A stretch of 64,000 nucleotides of DNA from NCBI RefSeq assembly GCF_038630985.1, contig NZ_CP152049.1, forward strand, positions 1,438,501-1,502,500, written 5' to 3'. Numbering within the stretch: the first letter of the stretch is position 1; the number at the start of each line of letters is the position of its first letter. This stretch comes from Paenibacillus sp. FSL H8-0548. GTDB lineage: Bacteria > Bacillota > Bacilli > Paenibacillales > Paenibacillaceae. The notes under the pieces are model-generated. The model had not been told where the DNA came from. It saw only the letters and a list, made by a program, of their open reading frames with translations, and did not search any database. A program made the translations under genes and the position numbers. Positions 44,545 to 52,931 of this stretch are shown here, piece after piece.

Positions 44545-45472
44545 GCTCTCGCTTGCTGCCGCGGCATGCTTGCTCTTTTGCTTGCTATTCATTAGTTTCT
44601 ATTACTTGCTATTTATTTGGTCAAAGGAGCGGCAGCTAGTCAGTAAGTTGACGTATACGGCGGATAGCGGCTGGCGTAATCAAATGGCAATGCGCTTTAG
44701 ACGACAAGAATGGCTGTATCAGCATTTGTCAGAATTGTTAGAATCGCTTCGATTGAAGCTTACCCCGGCAGCATTTGCCGGTCTGTCAGGCTTGCTCCTG
44801 CTGGCGGGTGTCTCAATAGGCGGCTTTTTCTTTCAAAACGTAAAGGGAACTCTTTTGTTCGGAGTTCTGCTAGGGGCCCTGCCTTATACCTCGCTTAGAG
44901 CGATGCTTGTCCACCGTCGTATGCAGACGCAGATGGATTTTTTGCCTGCTGTTGAGCTGTTTTATCAGTGTTATCTGGTTACTGGGGAGCGTCAAATTAG
45001 AATAGCGCTGCAGCGCACAGTAGAAGAGAGAAGATTACTTGGACCGATGCAAGCCGTATTTGAACAGCTTTATCGCAATCTTTCCGTCCGCAGCGACGAT
45101 GAGGCGAGTCTCCGGCTGCTTTCAGTTTCGCTAGGTCATCTATGGGCAGATTATTTTGTTAATATTTTGCGAGTTGCGCTCGTGGAAGGTGTTCCCGTAT
45201 CGGACAGCTTAAGGGAGCTGCTAACTGATATGCGTAAGGCTAGACGTGCAAATGAGCAGGAAAGGAACAGACTGCTGGAAATACGCGTAGCAAACTTCTC
45301 GCCCGTCTTGTTTTTAGTATTTTTTATTGGGATTAATTTGCGGTACAACAAGGATAATTCCTACTATTACTATTTCGTCGATACGCAGGGCCGAGACATG
45401 CTGCTGAATGCTGCGCTGCTCATTTTTGCATCATTTCTGATGGGCCTATGGCTGTCACGCAAAAAAATGTGA
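44537..45472 (+). CDS. tadB: TadB-type membrane platform protein
   Basis: About 311 residues. An N-terminal membrane span (LSLAAAACLLFCLLFISFYY), two spans near 85-125, a cytoplasmic type II secretion F domain (DFLPAVELFYQCYLVTGERQ, then LLSVSLGHLWADYFVNILRV) and a C-terminal span make up the platform. GGGAGGG is followed by ATG 44534 and 44537; the second has better spacing. It overlaps the CpaF gene by 8 nt. Confidence 0.85.
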   Translation: MNKLSLAAAACLLFCLLFISFYYLLFIWSKERQLVSKLTYTADSGWRNQMAMRFRRQEWLYQHLSELLESLRLKLTPAAFAGLSGLLLLAGVSIGGFFFQNVKGTLLFGVLLGALPYTSLRAMLVHRRMQTQMDFLPAVELFYQCYLVTGERQIRIALQRTVEERRLLGPMQAVFEQLYRNLSVRSDDEASLRLLSVSLGHLWADYFVNILRVALVEGVPVSDSLRELLTDMRKARRANEQERNRLLEIRVANFSPVLFLVFFIGINLRYNKDNSYYYYFVDTQGRDMLLNAALLIFASFLMGLWLSRKKM

Positions 45473-45485
45473 AGGGAGCAAGCTA

Positions 45486-46376
45486 ATGCCTGACTTCTTG
45501 GAAAATATGCTGGGTCTAGCTTTGCTGGCGGGCCAGTACGTTTTTGGAGCAGTGGCTATTTATTCACTGCTGCAGCTTTGGCCGCAGCGGCCTGCTAGAT
45601 GGAGACATTTAGCCTTGCTAAGCTGGCGAACGAAGAGGGTACCAGAGAGATGGCTCCGCTGGTTTCGGATTTCAAGGCAGCAGCCTTCCTTCATGGAGCG
45701 TGAGCTGCTCCTCGCAGGCTGCGGGGTAACCATCGATGCCGCGTGGTATGTGCTGGTGAGGCGATTTCTGTTTAGCGCAGTTTACGTCTTGTTAGCACTT
45801 GTTGCTGCATGTCATAAGTTTATTTCTGCTTATATTCCTATTTCCTATGCAGGTGCTGTACTTACGATCCTATTGCTGATGCTCTATATTGATTTAATGT
45901 GGCTGCGCTCGATCCGCACAGTGCGTGCGCTTCAAATTACGAAAGAAATATTTGTCATCAGCAAGCAGCTGCTTTATATGTCGGAATCCTCGCTGCATAT
46001 TCATGCTAAGCTGCTGCGGTGTATTCCGTTTACAAGAGTGATGCGCGACGATCTAGATTGGCTGCTGGCGGAATGGTATCACGATGCGGGAAGTGCGCTG
46101 CAGCGCTTCAAGCAGCGTCTGGGTACGGAAGAGGGCTTAAGCTTCGTGGAAACACTCGATGCGCTTCGCCTGCATGAGAGCCCTGAGTACTACGAACTGC
46201 TGCGTGTTCGGATAGCGGATTACAAAGAGAAGATCGAACTGGCCAAGGAAAGCCGCAAGGAATCGACCTCCTATTTTTTATTTGTTATCGCAGGCATTCC
46301 CATTTTGTATACGTTTCAAATATTTATATACCCGTGGGTGCGAGAAGGGCAGAAACTGTTTCAATCACTTAGTTGA
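45486..46376 (+). CDS. tadC: TadC-type membrane platform protein
   Basis: 296 residues with spans near 10-30, 90-110, 120-145 and 265-285. The F-domain-like segment between (ALQITKEIFVISKQLLYMSE, then EGLSFVETLDALRLHESPEY) marks it as partner of TadB. AAGGGAG precedes the ATG, and the gene is 13 nt after tadB. Sequence drift from classical TadC is clear, but position and topology agree. Confidence 0.75.
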   Translation: MPDFLENMLGLALLAGQYVFGAVAIYSLLQLWPQRPARWRHLALLSWRTKRVPERWLRWFRISRQQPSFMERELLLAGCGVTIDAAWYVLVRRFLFSAVYVLLALVAACHKFISAYIPISYAGAVLTILLLMLYIDLMWLRSIRTVRALQITKEIFVISKQLLYMSESSLHIHAKLLRCIPFTRVMRDDLDWLLAEWYHDAGSALQRFKQRLGTEEGLSFVETLDALRLHESPEYYELLRVRIADYKEKIELAKESRKESTSYFLFVIAGIPILYTFQIFIYPWVREGQKLFQSLS

Positions 46377-46412
46377 TTGCTGTTTGACAACTTAGGAAAG
46401 GAGGTGAATCGC

Positions 46413-46562
46413 ATGCGCAATATTTTGATGACTGTCATGCTGCTCGTTGTTGTTGTCGTCCTGTTCAATACGATAATCGCTAAGGAGACGACTGGGACAA
46501 GAAGTCAGATCGAATCACAAGGAACCTCGGCAAATACAAAAATTAGTCAGCTGCTTCCGTAG
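46413..46562 (+). CDS. pilin-like microprotein 1
   Basis: 49 residues: MRNILMTVMLLVVVVVLFNT followed by a short polar Gly/Ser/Thr tail. It has the very strong site AAAGGAGGTGA 6 nt upstream, stronger than the other genes of the operon, suggesting abundant product. The size, one hydrophobic helix and location directly after tadC suit a Flp-type pilin or minor pilin, though there is no classic Gly-x-Glu cleavage site. It is paralogous to the next gene. Confidence 0.65.
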   Translation: MRNILMTVMLLVVVVVLFNTIIAKETTGTRSQIESQGTSANTKISQLLP

Positions 46563-46609
46563 TAGTTGCAGTACTCTTTATTTCTCAATAAGCGCGGAGG
46601 TCATTACTT

Positions 46610-46756
46610 ATGCGTGGAATTCTGGTATCTATGCTGCTATTGGTTACTGTGATTTTACTTTATCAAGCTGTTGCAGAAGGCGATGAAGGAATGAAGAAGC
46701 AGATAGATGGCGCGGGCAGCTCGATCAGCAGCCATATTAGAGGGATGAGCCCATGA
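46610..46756 (+). CDS. pilin-like microprotein 2
   Basis: 48 residues starting MRGILVSMLLLVTVILLYQA, then a polar tail ending SSHIRGMSP. The pattern M-R-x-I-L, hydrophobic core, charged/Gln segment and closing Ser-rich part aligns with the 49-residue neighbour, so the two are tandem duplicates. GCGGAGG precedes ATG 46610. Its stop overlaps the next gene's ATG (ATGA at 46753-46756), which supports real translation. Confidence 0.65.
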   Translation: MRGILVSMLLLVTVILLYQAVAEGDEGMKKQIDGAGSSISSHIRGMSP

Positions 46757-47178
46757 AGCAAATATTAATTTTTGTACTGTTTGCCGGATTGTTATGCTGG
46801 CTCATGTTTTCCCCAATTTATAAGCATGTACTTATCGTTAGGCAAGCCGTTTTGCAGCAGGAGGTTGATTATTTATTAGAAATTGGGGCTAGTGGAACTT
46901 ATGGCTATATTAGTGAGGAGATGCAGGAGCAGTCAAGGCAGCGGCTTTCACGTTTTGGTCTGCTGCCCGCTGCGATAGAGTTCGAGCTTGCGACTACAAG
47001 CGGATTGTCCGCCTCAGATCCAAGCTCTCCGTTAATTCGCGGGACAGGCCTTTCGCTCACGATGAGTTATCCCTATGATGGATTGTTTGAGATTGATCGT
47101 TTATTAGGGCTGACGCCGCCTTCGGAGGATGAGAGAATTCGGGCTTTCGGTATGAAAATGAGTGAATATGTCCCATAA
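46753..47178 (+). CDS. Tad-operon protein with N-terminal membrane anchor
   Basis: 141 residues. It begins MKQILIFVLFAGLLCWLMFS, a type IV-pilin-like hydrophobic helix without visible cleavage site. The remainder (VLQQEVDYLLEIGASGTYGY, then FGLLPAAIEFELATTSGL and LTMSYPYDGLFEID) resembles TadE-like pseudopilins or the Gram-positive counterparts in similar operons. It overlaps the microprotein gene by 4 nt. Not recognised by family name. Confidence 0.6.
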   Translation: MKQILIFVLFAGLLCWLMFSPIYKHVLIVRQAVLQQEVDYLLEIGASGTYGYISEEMQEQSRQRLSRFGLLPAAIEFELATTSGLSASDPSSPLIRGTGLSLTMSYPYDGLFEIDRLLGLTPPSEDERIRAFGMKMSEYVP

Positions 47179-47199
47179 ACGAAGAGAGCAGGTGAATGG

Positions 47200-47685
47200 A
47201 TGTACAAGCTGCTGCTTATCGTGCTTATGATGACGGTGTGGCTCTCGATTCATCTGCTGCAGGTGGAGGAGGAGCTCGCCATGCACACCTTGTTCCAAGG
47301 CAAGCATGCTGTTAATCGCTCTGCTCATGCAGCGGCTCAGCAGCTTGATTCGTCAGCGCTTGCTGAAGGGGTGCTCCGATTAGCGCCTGATGAGGCATCA
47401 GGCGCTGCTTCACTATACTTGCGGGAAAATTTAAAGCTTGATGAGGACGGAACTCCGCTGCCGCAGTCTTTCTTGAAGCATCCGGTAAAGGTAGTCGTAT
47501 TCGAGCTTGTGAATGATGAGCATGCATTTCCATATACTTATCGAAATGCTGCATATCATTATGAAGTTACATTGACAAGGCCAGGAGTAATCATGATTGT
47601 TCATATGGTGTATCCACGTGCTTTTCAAGTCATGGAGCCCATTGAATGGTACATAAAGGGGGCGGCAGAGCTCGTAGCAGGTTGA
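47200..47685 (+). CDS. pseudopilin-like protein at end of Tad operon
   Basis: 161 residues. One N-terminal span (YKLLLIVLMMTVWLSIHLLQ) is followed by a soluble domain (LFQGKHAVNRSAHAAAQQLD, then PVKVVVFELVNDEHAFPYTY and MVYPRAFQVMEPIEWY). The placement and architecture match TadE/TadG-like minor pilins. It begins 21 nt after the previous gene behind AGAGCAGG. The exact family is unknown. Confidence 0.6.
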   Translation: MYKLLLIVLMMTVWLSIHLLQVEEELAMHTLFQGKHAVNRSAHAAAQQLDSSALAEGVLRLAPDEASGAASLYLRENLKLDEDGTPLPQSFLKHPVKVVVFELVNDEHAFPYTYRNAAYHYEVTLTRPGVIMIVHMVYPRAFQVMEPIEWYIKGAAELVAG

Positions 47686-47737
47686 CTAGCATTTGGATAA
47701 TTGGTGTAATAAGGGGAGGGAAGTTATATAGGAGCTG

Positions 47738-48970
47738 ATGACTGAAATGATAGACATTGTACAGGATATTCCTGCCGAGCTTATCAGGCAGCGAATTGAG
47801 CGCTTGCAGGAAACGATGCAAGCCGCACAAATTGACGCATTTCTCATTACTCAAAATGTTGATCTTTATTATTTTAGCGGCTCTATGCAAAATGGATATT
47901 TGTTTGTTCCAAGTGCCGGGGAGGCCACCTTTTACGTAAAACGTAGCGTTTCGCGTGCTAAGCAGGAAGCGGGGGTGCGTGTCGCGGAGCTCGGCGCTTT
48001 TCGTATGTTTGGAGAAACGCTGGCGAGCCATTATTCGTATTTGTTTGATAAGGGTACGGAGGTGCGGATTGCAGCGGATATGGATGTGCTCCCAGCACAG
48101 CTGTATCTGAGACTTGTGGAGCTGCTCGGCAAGGCGGGACGCTGTGAGCTCATCGACGGCTCTGCACACATTCGTACGATAAGAATGATTAAAGCAGCTT
48201 GGGAAATAAGCCGAATTGAGATAGCCGCTGAGGTTGTGGCAGAAGCGCTGAGCGAGGCTTTGAATGAGCTGAAGGCTGGAATCAGCGAGCTTGATTGGAT
48301 GGCACGAATTGAATACGAGCTTCGGATACGTGGACATATTGGCATGATGCGCATGCGCGGCTTCAATCAAGAAATTACGACAGGAATGGTTATTTCAGGA
48401 CCGGCAGCAGCTATACCCTCATACTTTGACGGACCTGCGGGTGGTCTTGGGCTCGGAGCTGCATCACCGCAAAGCGTCAGTAGATCACTAATTAGACGAG
48501 ATGAGCCTATTCTTATCGATATTGGCTGCTGCGTGGATGGTTATGTGATCGATCAGACTCGTACAGCTGTCATAGGCGAGCTACCGGAGCTGCTTCAGCA
48601 TGCTTATGAGGTGTCGGAGTCCATTATCGGCGCAGCAGAGAAGTTATTGGTACTCGGCACGCCTTGCTCCAATTTATATGAGGATGCGCTTGAACGCTGT
48701 GGAGCAGCTAAGCTGACAGAGCATTTTATGGGTTTTGGGGCCGATCAAGCCAAGTTTTTGGGACATGGCATTGGACTGGAGATCGACGAGTGGCCGGTGC
48801 TTGCAAAAGGATTTAAGGTTCCGCTTGCAGCTGGAATGGTTATTGCAGTGGAGCCGAAATTCACATTTCCAGGCCAAGGGGTTGTAGGAATTGAGAACAG
48901 CTATTTGGTTTCGGATCAGGGGGCAAGGGCGCTGACCAGGTCAAAGGCAGAGCTTATTGTACTGCCTTAG
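47738..48970 (+). CDS. M24-family aminopeptidase (Xaa-Pro peptidase-like)
   Basis: 410 residues. The creatinase N-terminal domain (LQETMQAAQIDAFLITQNVD, about 25-45) is followed by the pita-bread domain. Metal ligands can be seen as Asp in ILIDIGCCVDGYVIDQTRT (two Asp), His in FLGHGIGLEIDEWP, Glu in VIAVEPKFTFPG and Glu in GIENSYLV. It should be a cytosolic Xaa-Pro dipeptidase or aminopeptidase. ATG 47738 lies close to AGGAG; ATG 47747 is an alternative. It is separated from the pilus operon by 52 nt. Confidence 0.9.
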   Translation: MTEMIDIVQDIPAELIRQRIERLQETMQAAQIDAFLITQNVDLYYFSGSMQNGYLFVPSAGEATFYVKRSVSRAKQEAGVRVAELGAFRMFGETLASHYSYLFDKGTEVRIAADMDVLPAQLYLRLVELLGKAGRCELIDGSAHIRTIRMIKAAWEISRIEIAAEVVAEALSEALNELKAGISELDWMARIEYELRIRGHIGMMRMRGFNQEITTGMVISGPAAAIPSYFDGPAGGLGLGAASPQSVSRSLIRRDEPILIDIGCCVDGYVIDQTRTAVIGELPELLQHAYEVSESIIGAAEKLLVLGTPCSNLYEDALERCGAAKLTEHFMGFGADQAKFLGHGIGLEIDEWPVLAKGFKVPLAAGMVIAVEPKFTFPGQGVVGIENSYLVSDQGARALTRSKAELIVLP

Positions 48971-48991
48971 ATACAGGGGGAGAGTTATCTA

Positions 48992-49471
48992 ATGAATCGT
49001 AATTTATCAAGGCGACTTCACAGGGACTATATTAAGGTTTATCGGATTAGCGGACTTATTACACATGGGATATTTCTAGCAGTCATTATTGCTTATTTTT
49101 CATGTGCATTGGCATGGGATTGGACGCTCATTCCTGGATGGATTGCCTTGCCCCTAGTTATTGCTTCTTTCGTATTGTTTATTTGGATTATACCGCAGAT
49201 GAAGTATACCCGCTTTCAATATGAGCTGTTTGAGGAGGAGCTGGAAATTCAATCAGGTCTGATCTTTTTGAGCAATGTGCTCGTTCCGATGGTTCGCGTG
49301 CAGCATGTTGAGCTGGAGAGCGGACCTCTGATGCGCAAATATGATTTGGCTAGCGTGTCGGTCGTTACCGCTGCTACCACGCATAGGATTAGCGGTCTAA
49401 AGCAATCGGAGGCACAGCAGCTAAAGCAGCAGATCGGTATTTTAGCTAAAGTGGATGATCAAGATGAATGA
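48992..49471 (+). CDS. ydbS: YdbS-type PH-domain membrane protein
   Basis: 159 residues with two membrane spans at about 22-45 and 50-70, then a bacterial PH domain (FQYELFEEELEIQSGLIFLS, then VPMVRVQHVELESGPLMRKY). YdbS/YdbT pairs in Bacillus form a membrane complex; they contribute to antimicrobial and amylocyclicin-type bacteriocin resistance in some species. GGGGGAG precedes the ATG. It overlaps ydbT by 17 nt. Confidence 0.85.
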   Translation: MNRNLSRRLHRDYIKVYRISGLITHGIFLAVIIAYFSCALAWDWTLIPGWIALPLVIASFVLFIWIIPQMKYTRFQYELFEEELEIQSGLIFLSNVLVPMVRVQHVELESGPLMRKYDLASVSVVTAATTHRISGLKQSEAQQLKQQIGILAKVDDQDE

Positions 49472-51002
49472 GCGTCGTACGCTTCATCCCATCTACATTT
49501 TATTTGGCCTTCTACAAACCATCCGCGGCTTCCTCCCCTTTATCTTAATTGGTTTAGTGAAGGGAACAGACTGGACTGGTTTGAATTGGTACTGGTATGC
49601 AGGGGCTGCTGCGCTGGCTGTCGTTATTTTGGTTTTTAGCTTCCTGGAATGGAGAAGCTTCGGCTTTTGGCTGGAGGAGGACCGGATTATCATTCGCAAA
49701 GGCTTGCTGCTGCGGGATGAGAAGACGATCTATTATGGACGCATTCATTCTGTCAATGTGGAGCAGCCGCTTATCCAACGTTTGCTTGGCGTGGCACAGG
49801 TGAAGATAGAGACACCGGGCGGAAACAAGAAGGCGGATGGTATTTTGCCGGCGCTCTCGGTTAAGGAAGCTAACGATATTCAGCTTATGCTGAGAAAACA
49901 AGCGAATACAAAAACGGAGCCGACGAGTGACGTATTTGCAGATGCCACTGAAGCTGCAGAGATAGATATGCCAGCGGATCGACCATTAATTGTAAAGATT
50001 AATGAAAAACCACTTATGGCGGCACCTTCGAAAGTTGAAGTGAGCAGTGAAATACGGAGTGTTACGCTAAAACCAGTGCAGCTGTTTCAAGCAGCTGCCA
50101 CGTCGACTAATTTTGGACTGGTCGCTGCATTTTTGGCGGGGCTGTACTCCTTTGCAGACGATATTATTAATCAGCTGCTTCCCGATCATTTCTTTGAGAC
50201 GATGGTAGAAGACTCATCGAGCTTAATGCCGGGCTATATTCTCATCGTTATGGTTGGTGTCGCTGTAATTGGCTTTGCATGGCTGCTTTCTGTACTATTG
50301 TACGTGCTGAAGTATAGCGGCTTTTCTGTGAAGAGGGATGGCCGGCAAATTTCGGTATCGTATGGCCTGCTCGAGAAGAAATCATTTGTATTTGATTCGA
50401 AGAAGGTACAGGCGGTTATCGTCAATGAAGGCTTGCTGCGTCAAATATTCGGATATGCGGAAATTCAGCTTCAAATTGTATCCTCGGACAAGAAGGAGCA
50501 GCTGATGCTGCATCCTTTCCTCAAACGGTCGAAGGTGCAAAGCCTGCTTAACGATTTTGTTCCGCAGGTGACACTGCCTTCGAATACGGATTTGACGGGG
50601 GCGCCGAAGCGCGCTCTGCTTTATTATGTAAGAATCGAACTGCTGCTTGCGCTTGTTGCATGCTCAGCATTAATCGTGTTTTTGAAGACCGACGGTTTAT
50701 GGTCGCTGCTGCTGATTCCGCTTCTGCTATGGTGGAGAAGAAGCTGTTATGTGGCTGCTGGAGTTAAGCTCGCAGATGGCCAGCTAACGCTTCGCAATCG
50801 TTTCATATCCCGAACTACCTATTTAATTCGGCGTCCTCAGATTGTTACGATGCGAGTGAACCGCTCGAAAGGACAGCAGCGCAAACAGCTGCTGACGCTG
50901 TCAGTACGGGCACTCGGAAGTCCATTTGAATACAAAGTAACATGCTTGGATCGTAAGGATGTCGAGCCTGTGTGGCGTTGGTACAGCCGCAGTCAAGATT
51001 AA
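49455..51002 (+). CDS. ydbT: YdbT-type PH-domain membrane protein
   Basis: 515 residues. It has several membrane spans (residues about 10-30, 38-58, 220-240, 255-285, 390-430) with three bacterial PH repeats between and after them; the first reads RSFGFWLEEDRIIIRKGLLL and IHSVNVEQPLIQRLLGVAQV. A hydrophilic insert (about 155-200) follows repeat 1. The start is ATG 49455 within the end of ydbS, with ATG 49464 as alternative; both have weak sites, as expected for translational coupling. Confidence 0.88.
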   Translation: MIKMNERRTLHPIYILFGLLQTIRGFLPFILIGLVKGTDWTGLNWYWYAGAAALAVVILVFSFLEWRSFGFWLEEDRIIIRKGLLLRDEKTIYYGRIHSVNVEQPLIQRLLGVAQVKIETPGGNKKADGILPALSVKEANDIQLMLRKQANTKTEPTSDVFADATEAAEIDMPADRPLIVKINEKPLMAAPSKVEVSSEIRSVTLKPVQLFQAAATSTNFGLVAAFLAGLYSFADDIINQLLPDHFFETMVEDSSSLMPGYILIVMVGVAVIGFAWLLSVLLYVLKYSGFSVKRDGRQISVSYGLLEKKSFVFDSKKVQAVIVNEGLLRQIFGYAEIQLQIVSSDKKEQLMLHPFLKRSKVQSLLNDFVPQVTLPSNTDLTGAPKRALLYYVRIELLLALVACSALIVFLKTDGLWSLLLIPLLLWWRRSCYVAAGVKLADGQLTLRNRFISRTTYLIRRPQIVTMRVNRSKGQQRKQLLTLSVRALGSPFEYKVTCLDRKDVEPVWRWYSRSQD

Positions 51003-51024
51003 CAATAGAATAGATATAAACATG

Positions 51025-51068
51025 CAACAGCTGCAGAAGTCCTATACGCTTCCGCAGCTGTTTTATTG
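51025..51068 (+). terminator. terminator after ydbT
   Basis: AACAGCTGC and GAAG pair with CTTC and GCAGCTGTT around a 9-nt loop, followed by TTATTG. Confidence 0.7.
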
Positions 51069-51154
51069 TTTAAAACACATAAATGCAAAGCTCGTTTTGC
51101 AGTGATAGATAAGTCTATTTATTATTGAAAACTTATAAATTCTTATATATTAGA

Positions 51155-51301
51155 AAAGACTCTTTGAATGAGGAAATCGATCACTTGCTATTTGAAGATG
51201 AGTCGATGATTCAGAACTACCAGACCATTCAAAAAACATGCTTTCTACATGGCAAACGGCGCAACATCAAAACGACAGGCAAGCATCTCGGCGTGATTTA
51301 A
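51155..51301 (+). pseudogene. IS630-family transposase fragment
   Basis: The frame from about 51167 reads EEIDHLLFEDESMIQNYQTI, then QKTCFLHGKRRNIKTTGKHL, closely following the DDE strand around the second catalytic acid of IS630-type transposases (the F-x-D-E motif). It stops at TAA 51299-51301. Nothing of the rest of the element is present. Confidence 0.6.
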
Positions 51302-51327
51302 TCGCCGATTTCTTGGTTCAACTTATA

Positions 51328-51571
51328 TAGATCTAATTTTTAGATCTAATTCACCGAAAAAGGCCGAATTGGAAGAAATAGATCTAAAAAATAGATCTAA
51401 TATTGCTGAGTGGTCCCAAATGGGCGGAAAAAGGTTGGTTTTTTGAGAAATAGATCTAATTTTTAGATCTAATTCACCGGAAATAACTGAATTGGAAGAA
51501 ATAGGTCTAGAATGTAGATCTAATATCGCTGAGTGGGGTCAATGGGCGAAAAAAGGCTGGTTTTTGAGAAA
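51328..51571. repeat. two-copy 123-bp repeat rich in AGATCT palindromes
   Basis: The landmark TAGATCTAATTTTTAGATC starts at 51328 and again at 51451, 123 bp apart, and the intervening sequence is about 80-90 percent alike by eye. Seven AGATCT sites (plus one decayed to GGTCTAG) occur, paired as direct or dyad copies separated by TAATTTTT or AAAAAA. No frame is conserved. It looks like an intergenic repeat family rather than coding DNA. Confidence 0.8.
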
Positions 51572-51756
51572 AAGTTGCAATTTCACCCGGTTATTATACA
51601 GAAAAATTAAGCTCATTTACAAACTATACAAAGAATCTGGCTGCAACCGCGACCCTTCAGAATGATTTACTCGCGCAGCGCTCAAAACGTAAATTTCTAG
51701 TTCGAATTATATAAAGTATTAAATTAGCCGCGGATAAAAGTTTTTTTTATTTCCAG
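51572..51756. other. intergenic stretch before sigY
   Basis: No open frame or hairpin of note is visible. It is AT-rich and leads into the sigY promoter. Confidence 0.4.
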
Positions 51757-51782
51757 TGAACGAAATGCGGTCATTAACCGTC
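51757..51782 (+). promoter_or_regulatory. probable SigY-dependent autoregulatory promoter
   Basis: TGAACG (51757-51762), 16-bp spacer, CGTC (51779-51782). This matches the -35 and -10 elements I recall for the B. subtilis sigY promoter. It stands about 40 nt before the GTG of sigY, so SigY probably drives its own operon. Confidence 0.65.
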
Positions 51783-51821
51783 AAAGCTATAACGGAATGA
51801 AATAAAGGAGGTTACGCGCTC

Positions 51822-52355
51822 GTGCACGACGAGACGAAGCTCATTAAGCAAGCGGTTCGTGGTAATTCCAGCGCGCTCTCTGAACTGCTGCGGCTGCATT
51901 ATGCATTTCTATATCAATATGTACTAAAGGTAACGATGAACAAAAGTCGTGCGGAGGATGTTACACAGGAAACGATGCTGAAGGCAATTGAGAAAATAGC
52001 GACTTTTCAAGGCAAAGCTAAATTTTCAACCTGGCTCATTACGATTGCATCCAGGCTGGTTGTAGACAATATTCGGCGCAGCGAGCTTGAAAAGCATTGG
52101 CTGCAGGAGCAGCAGTTGCTGCGAGCTATCCGTTTTGACACGCTTCACCAAGGTGAGGAATGGCCGGAAGCGCTGGAGGCATTAGGGCAGCTAAGCAGTG
52201 ATGTTCGGATACCGATTTTGCTCAAGTATTATTACGGCTACGCACAGGAGGAAATTTCCTCGATGCTGGATATTCCAGTAGGTACAGTAAAATCAAGGCT
52301 GCATAACGGGTTAAAGCAGCTGCGGAAGGAGCTAACGGAGCATGAAGAAGTCTAA
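51822..52355 (+). CDS. sigY: ECF sigma factor SigY
   Basis: 177 residues. Region 2 reads LRLHYAFLYQYVLKVTMNKS, then RAEDVTQETMLKAIEKI; region 4 reads LSSDVRIPILLKYYYGYAQE, then ISSMLDIPVGTVKSRLHNGL. The set of following genes (yxlC-like small protein, two small membrane proteins, ABC ATPase, ABC permease) is the B. subtilis sigY operon. The start is GTG 51822 behind AAAGGAGG. The anti-sigma function resides in downstream genes. Confidence 0.92.
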   Translation: MHDETKLIKQAVRGNSSALSELLRLHYAFLYQYVLKVTMNKSRAEDVTQETMLKAIEKIATFQGKAKFSTWLITIASRLVVDNIRRSELEKHWLQEQQLLRAIRFDTLHQGEEWPEALEALGQLSSDVRIPILLKYYYGYAQEEISSMLDIPVGTVKSRLHNGLKQLRKELTEHEEV

Positions 52356-52683
52356 TGATGATCTTGATGATCAGCAATGGTTTGAGGATCATATAACAGA
52401 AGCGGTAAGTAGGTTTGATGCTGTTCATGCGCCGCATATCCCTGAAGCGCTGCAGTTCGAGGCGCTTGTTGAGGGGCATAAGAAAGAGTTAAGGAGAAGA
52501 TTATGGAAGGAGCTTCTACTGCTTTCGTTTGCGGCATGCGTTGTTCTAAGCTTGATGCTGTGGATGACAGCAGAACGTAATTTGGTCTTTTTTGTTATCT
52601 TTCAAGCTTCAATTGCAGCGATTGGCATTGGAATTTCCAGCGCGGCGTTTGGACGAGGGAAGGTGCGGAAATGGAGGAGCTAA
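52342..52683 (+). CDS. yxlC: YxlC-like anti-sigma factor candidate
   Basis: 113 residues, overlapping sigY by 14 nt. A soluble acidic N-terminal half (DDQQWFEDHITEAVSRFDAV) is followed by two hydrophobic segments (LLLLSFAACVVLSLMLWM and LVFFVIFQASIAAIGIGISS). This layout and position suit the YxlC negative regulator, which by family knowledge holds SigY at the membrane. Identity is by context more than sequence. Confidence 0.7.
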   Translation: MKKSNDDLDDQQWFEDHITEAVSRFDAVHAPHIPEALQFEALVEGHKKELRRRLWKELLLLSFAACVVLSLMLWMTAERNLVFFVIFQASIAAIGIGISSAAFGRGKVRKWRS

Positions 52684-52895
52684 AGGTATTGCCGCTTTGG
52701 TTCTGGATATTAATGATCCCTATATTGATTGCTCAATCGACCTGGCTATTTATTGATGCCCGCAAACGGGACAGCATGCCCTGGCTCTGGGGCTTGTGGG
52801 GTTTAATTCAAACGCCGCTGCCGCTCGTTTTTTATTATATATTTGTTCGCAGCGGGTGGTTTCCTCGGGGTGGAAACAAAAGAAAGAAACAATAA
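52671..52895 (+). CDS. small membrane protein of the sigY operon
   Basis: 74 residues with two spans (FWILMIPILIAQSTWLFIDA; then LIQTPLPLVFYYIFV) separated by the charged RKRDS, and a basic tail. It overlaps yxlC by 13 nt. It occupies the position of YxlD in B. subtilis and is probably part of SigY control or the exporter. Resemblance to a named family is weak. Confidence 0.6.
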   Translation: MEELKVLPLWFWILMIPILIAQSTWLFIDARKRDSMPWLWGLWGLIQTPLPLVFYYIFVRSGWFPRGGNKRKKQ

Positions 52896-52931
52896 GCTAA
52901 TTTCAAATAGATATAAAGGGGGTTTTCTTTT

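Noticed and set aside
47630..48370. 246-codon minus-strand ORF opposite the M24 peptidase gene
   Set aside because: It is antisense to a well-supported conserved gene, has no binding site, and no recognisable protein pattern.
51328..51571. Possible CRISPR array or origin-like repeat with AGATCT
   Set aside because: The stretches between the palindromes are themselves repeated and no cas or replication genes are near.
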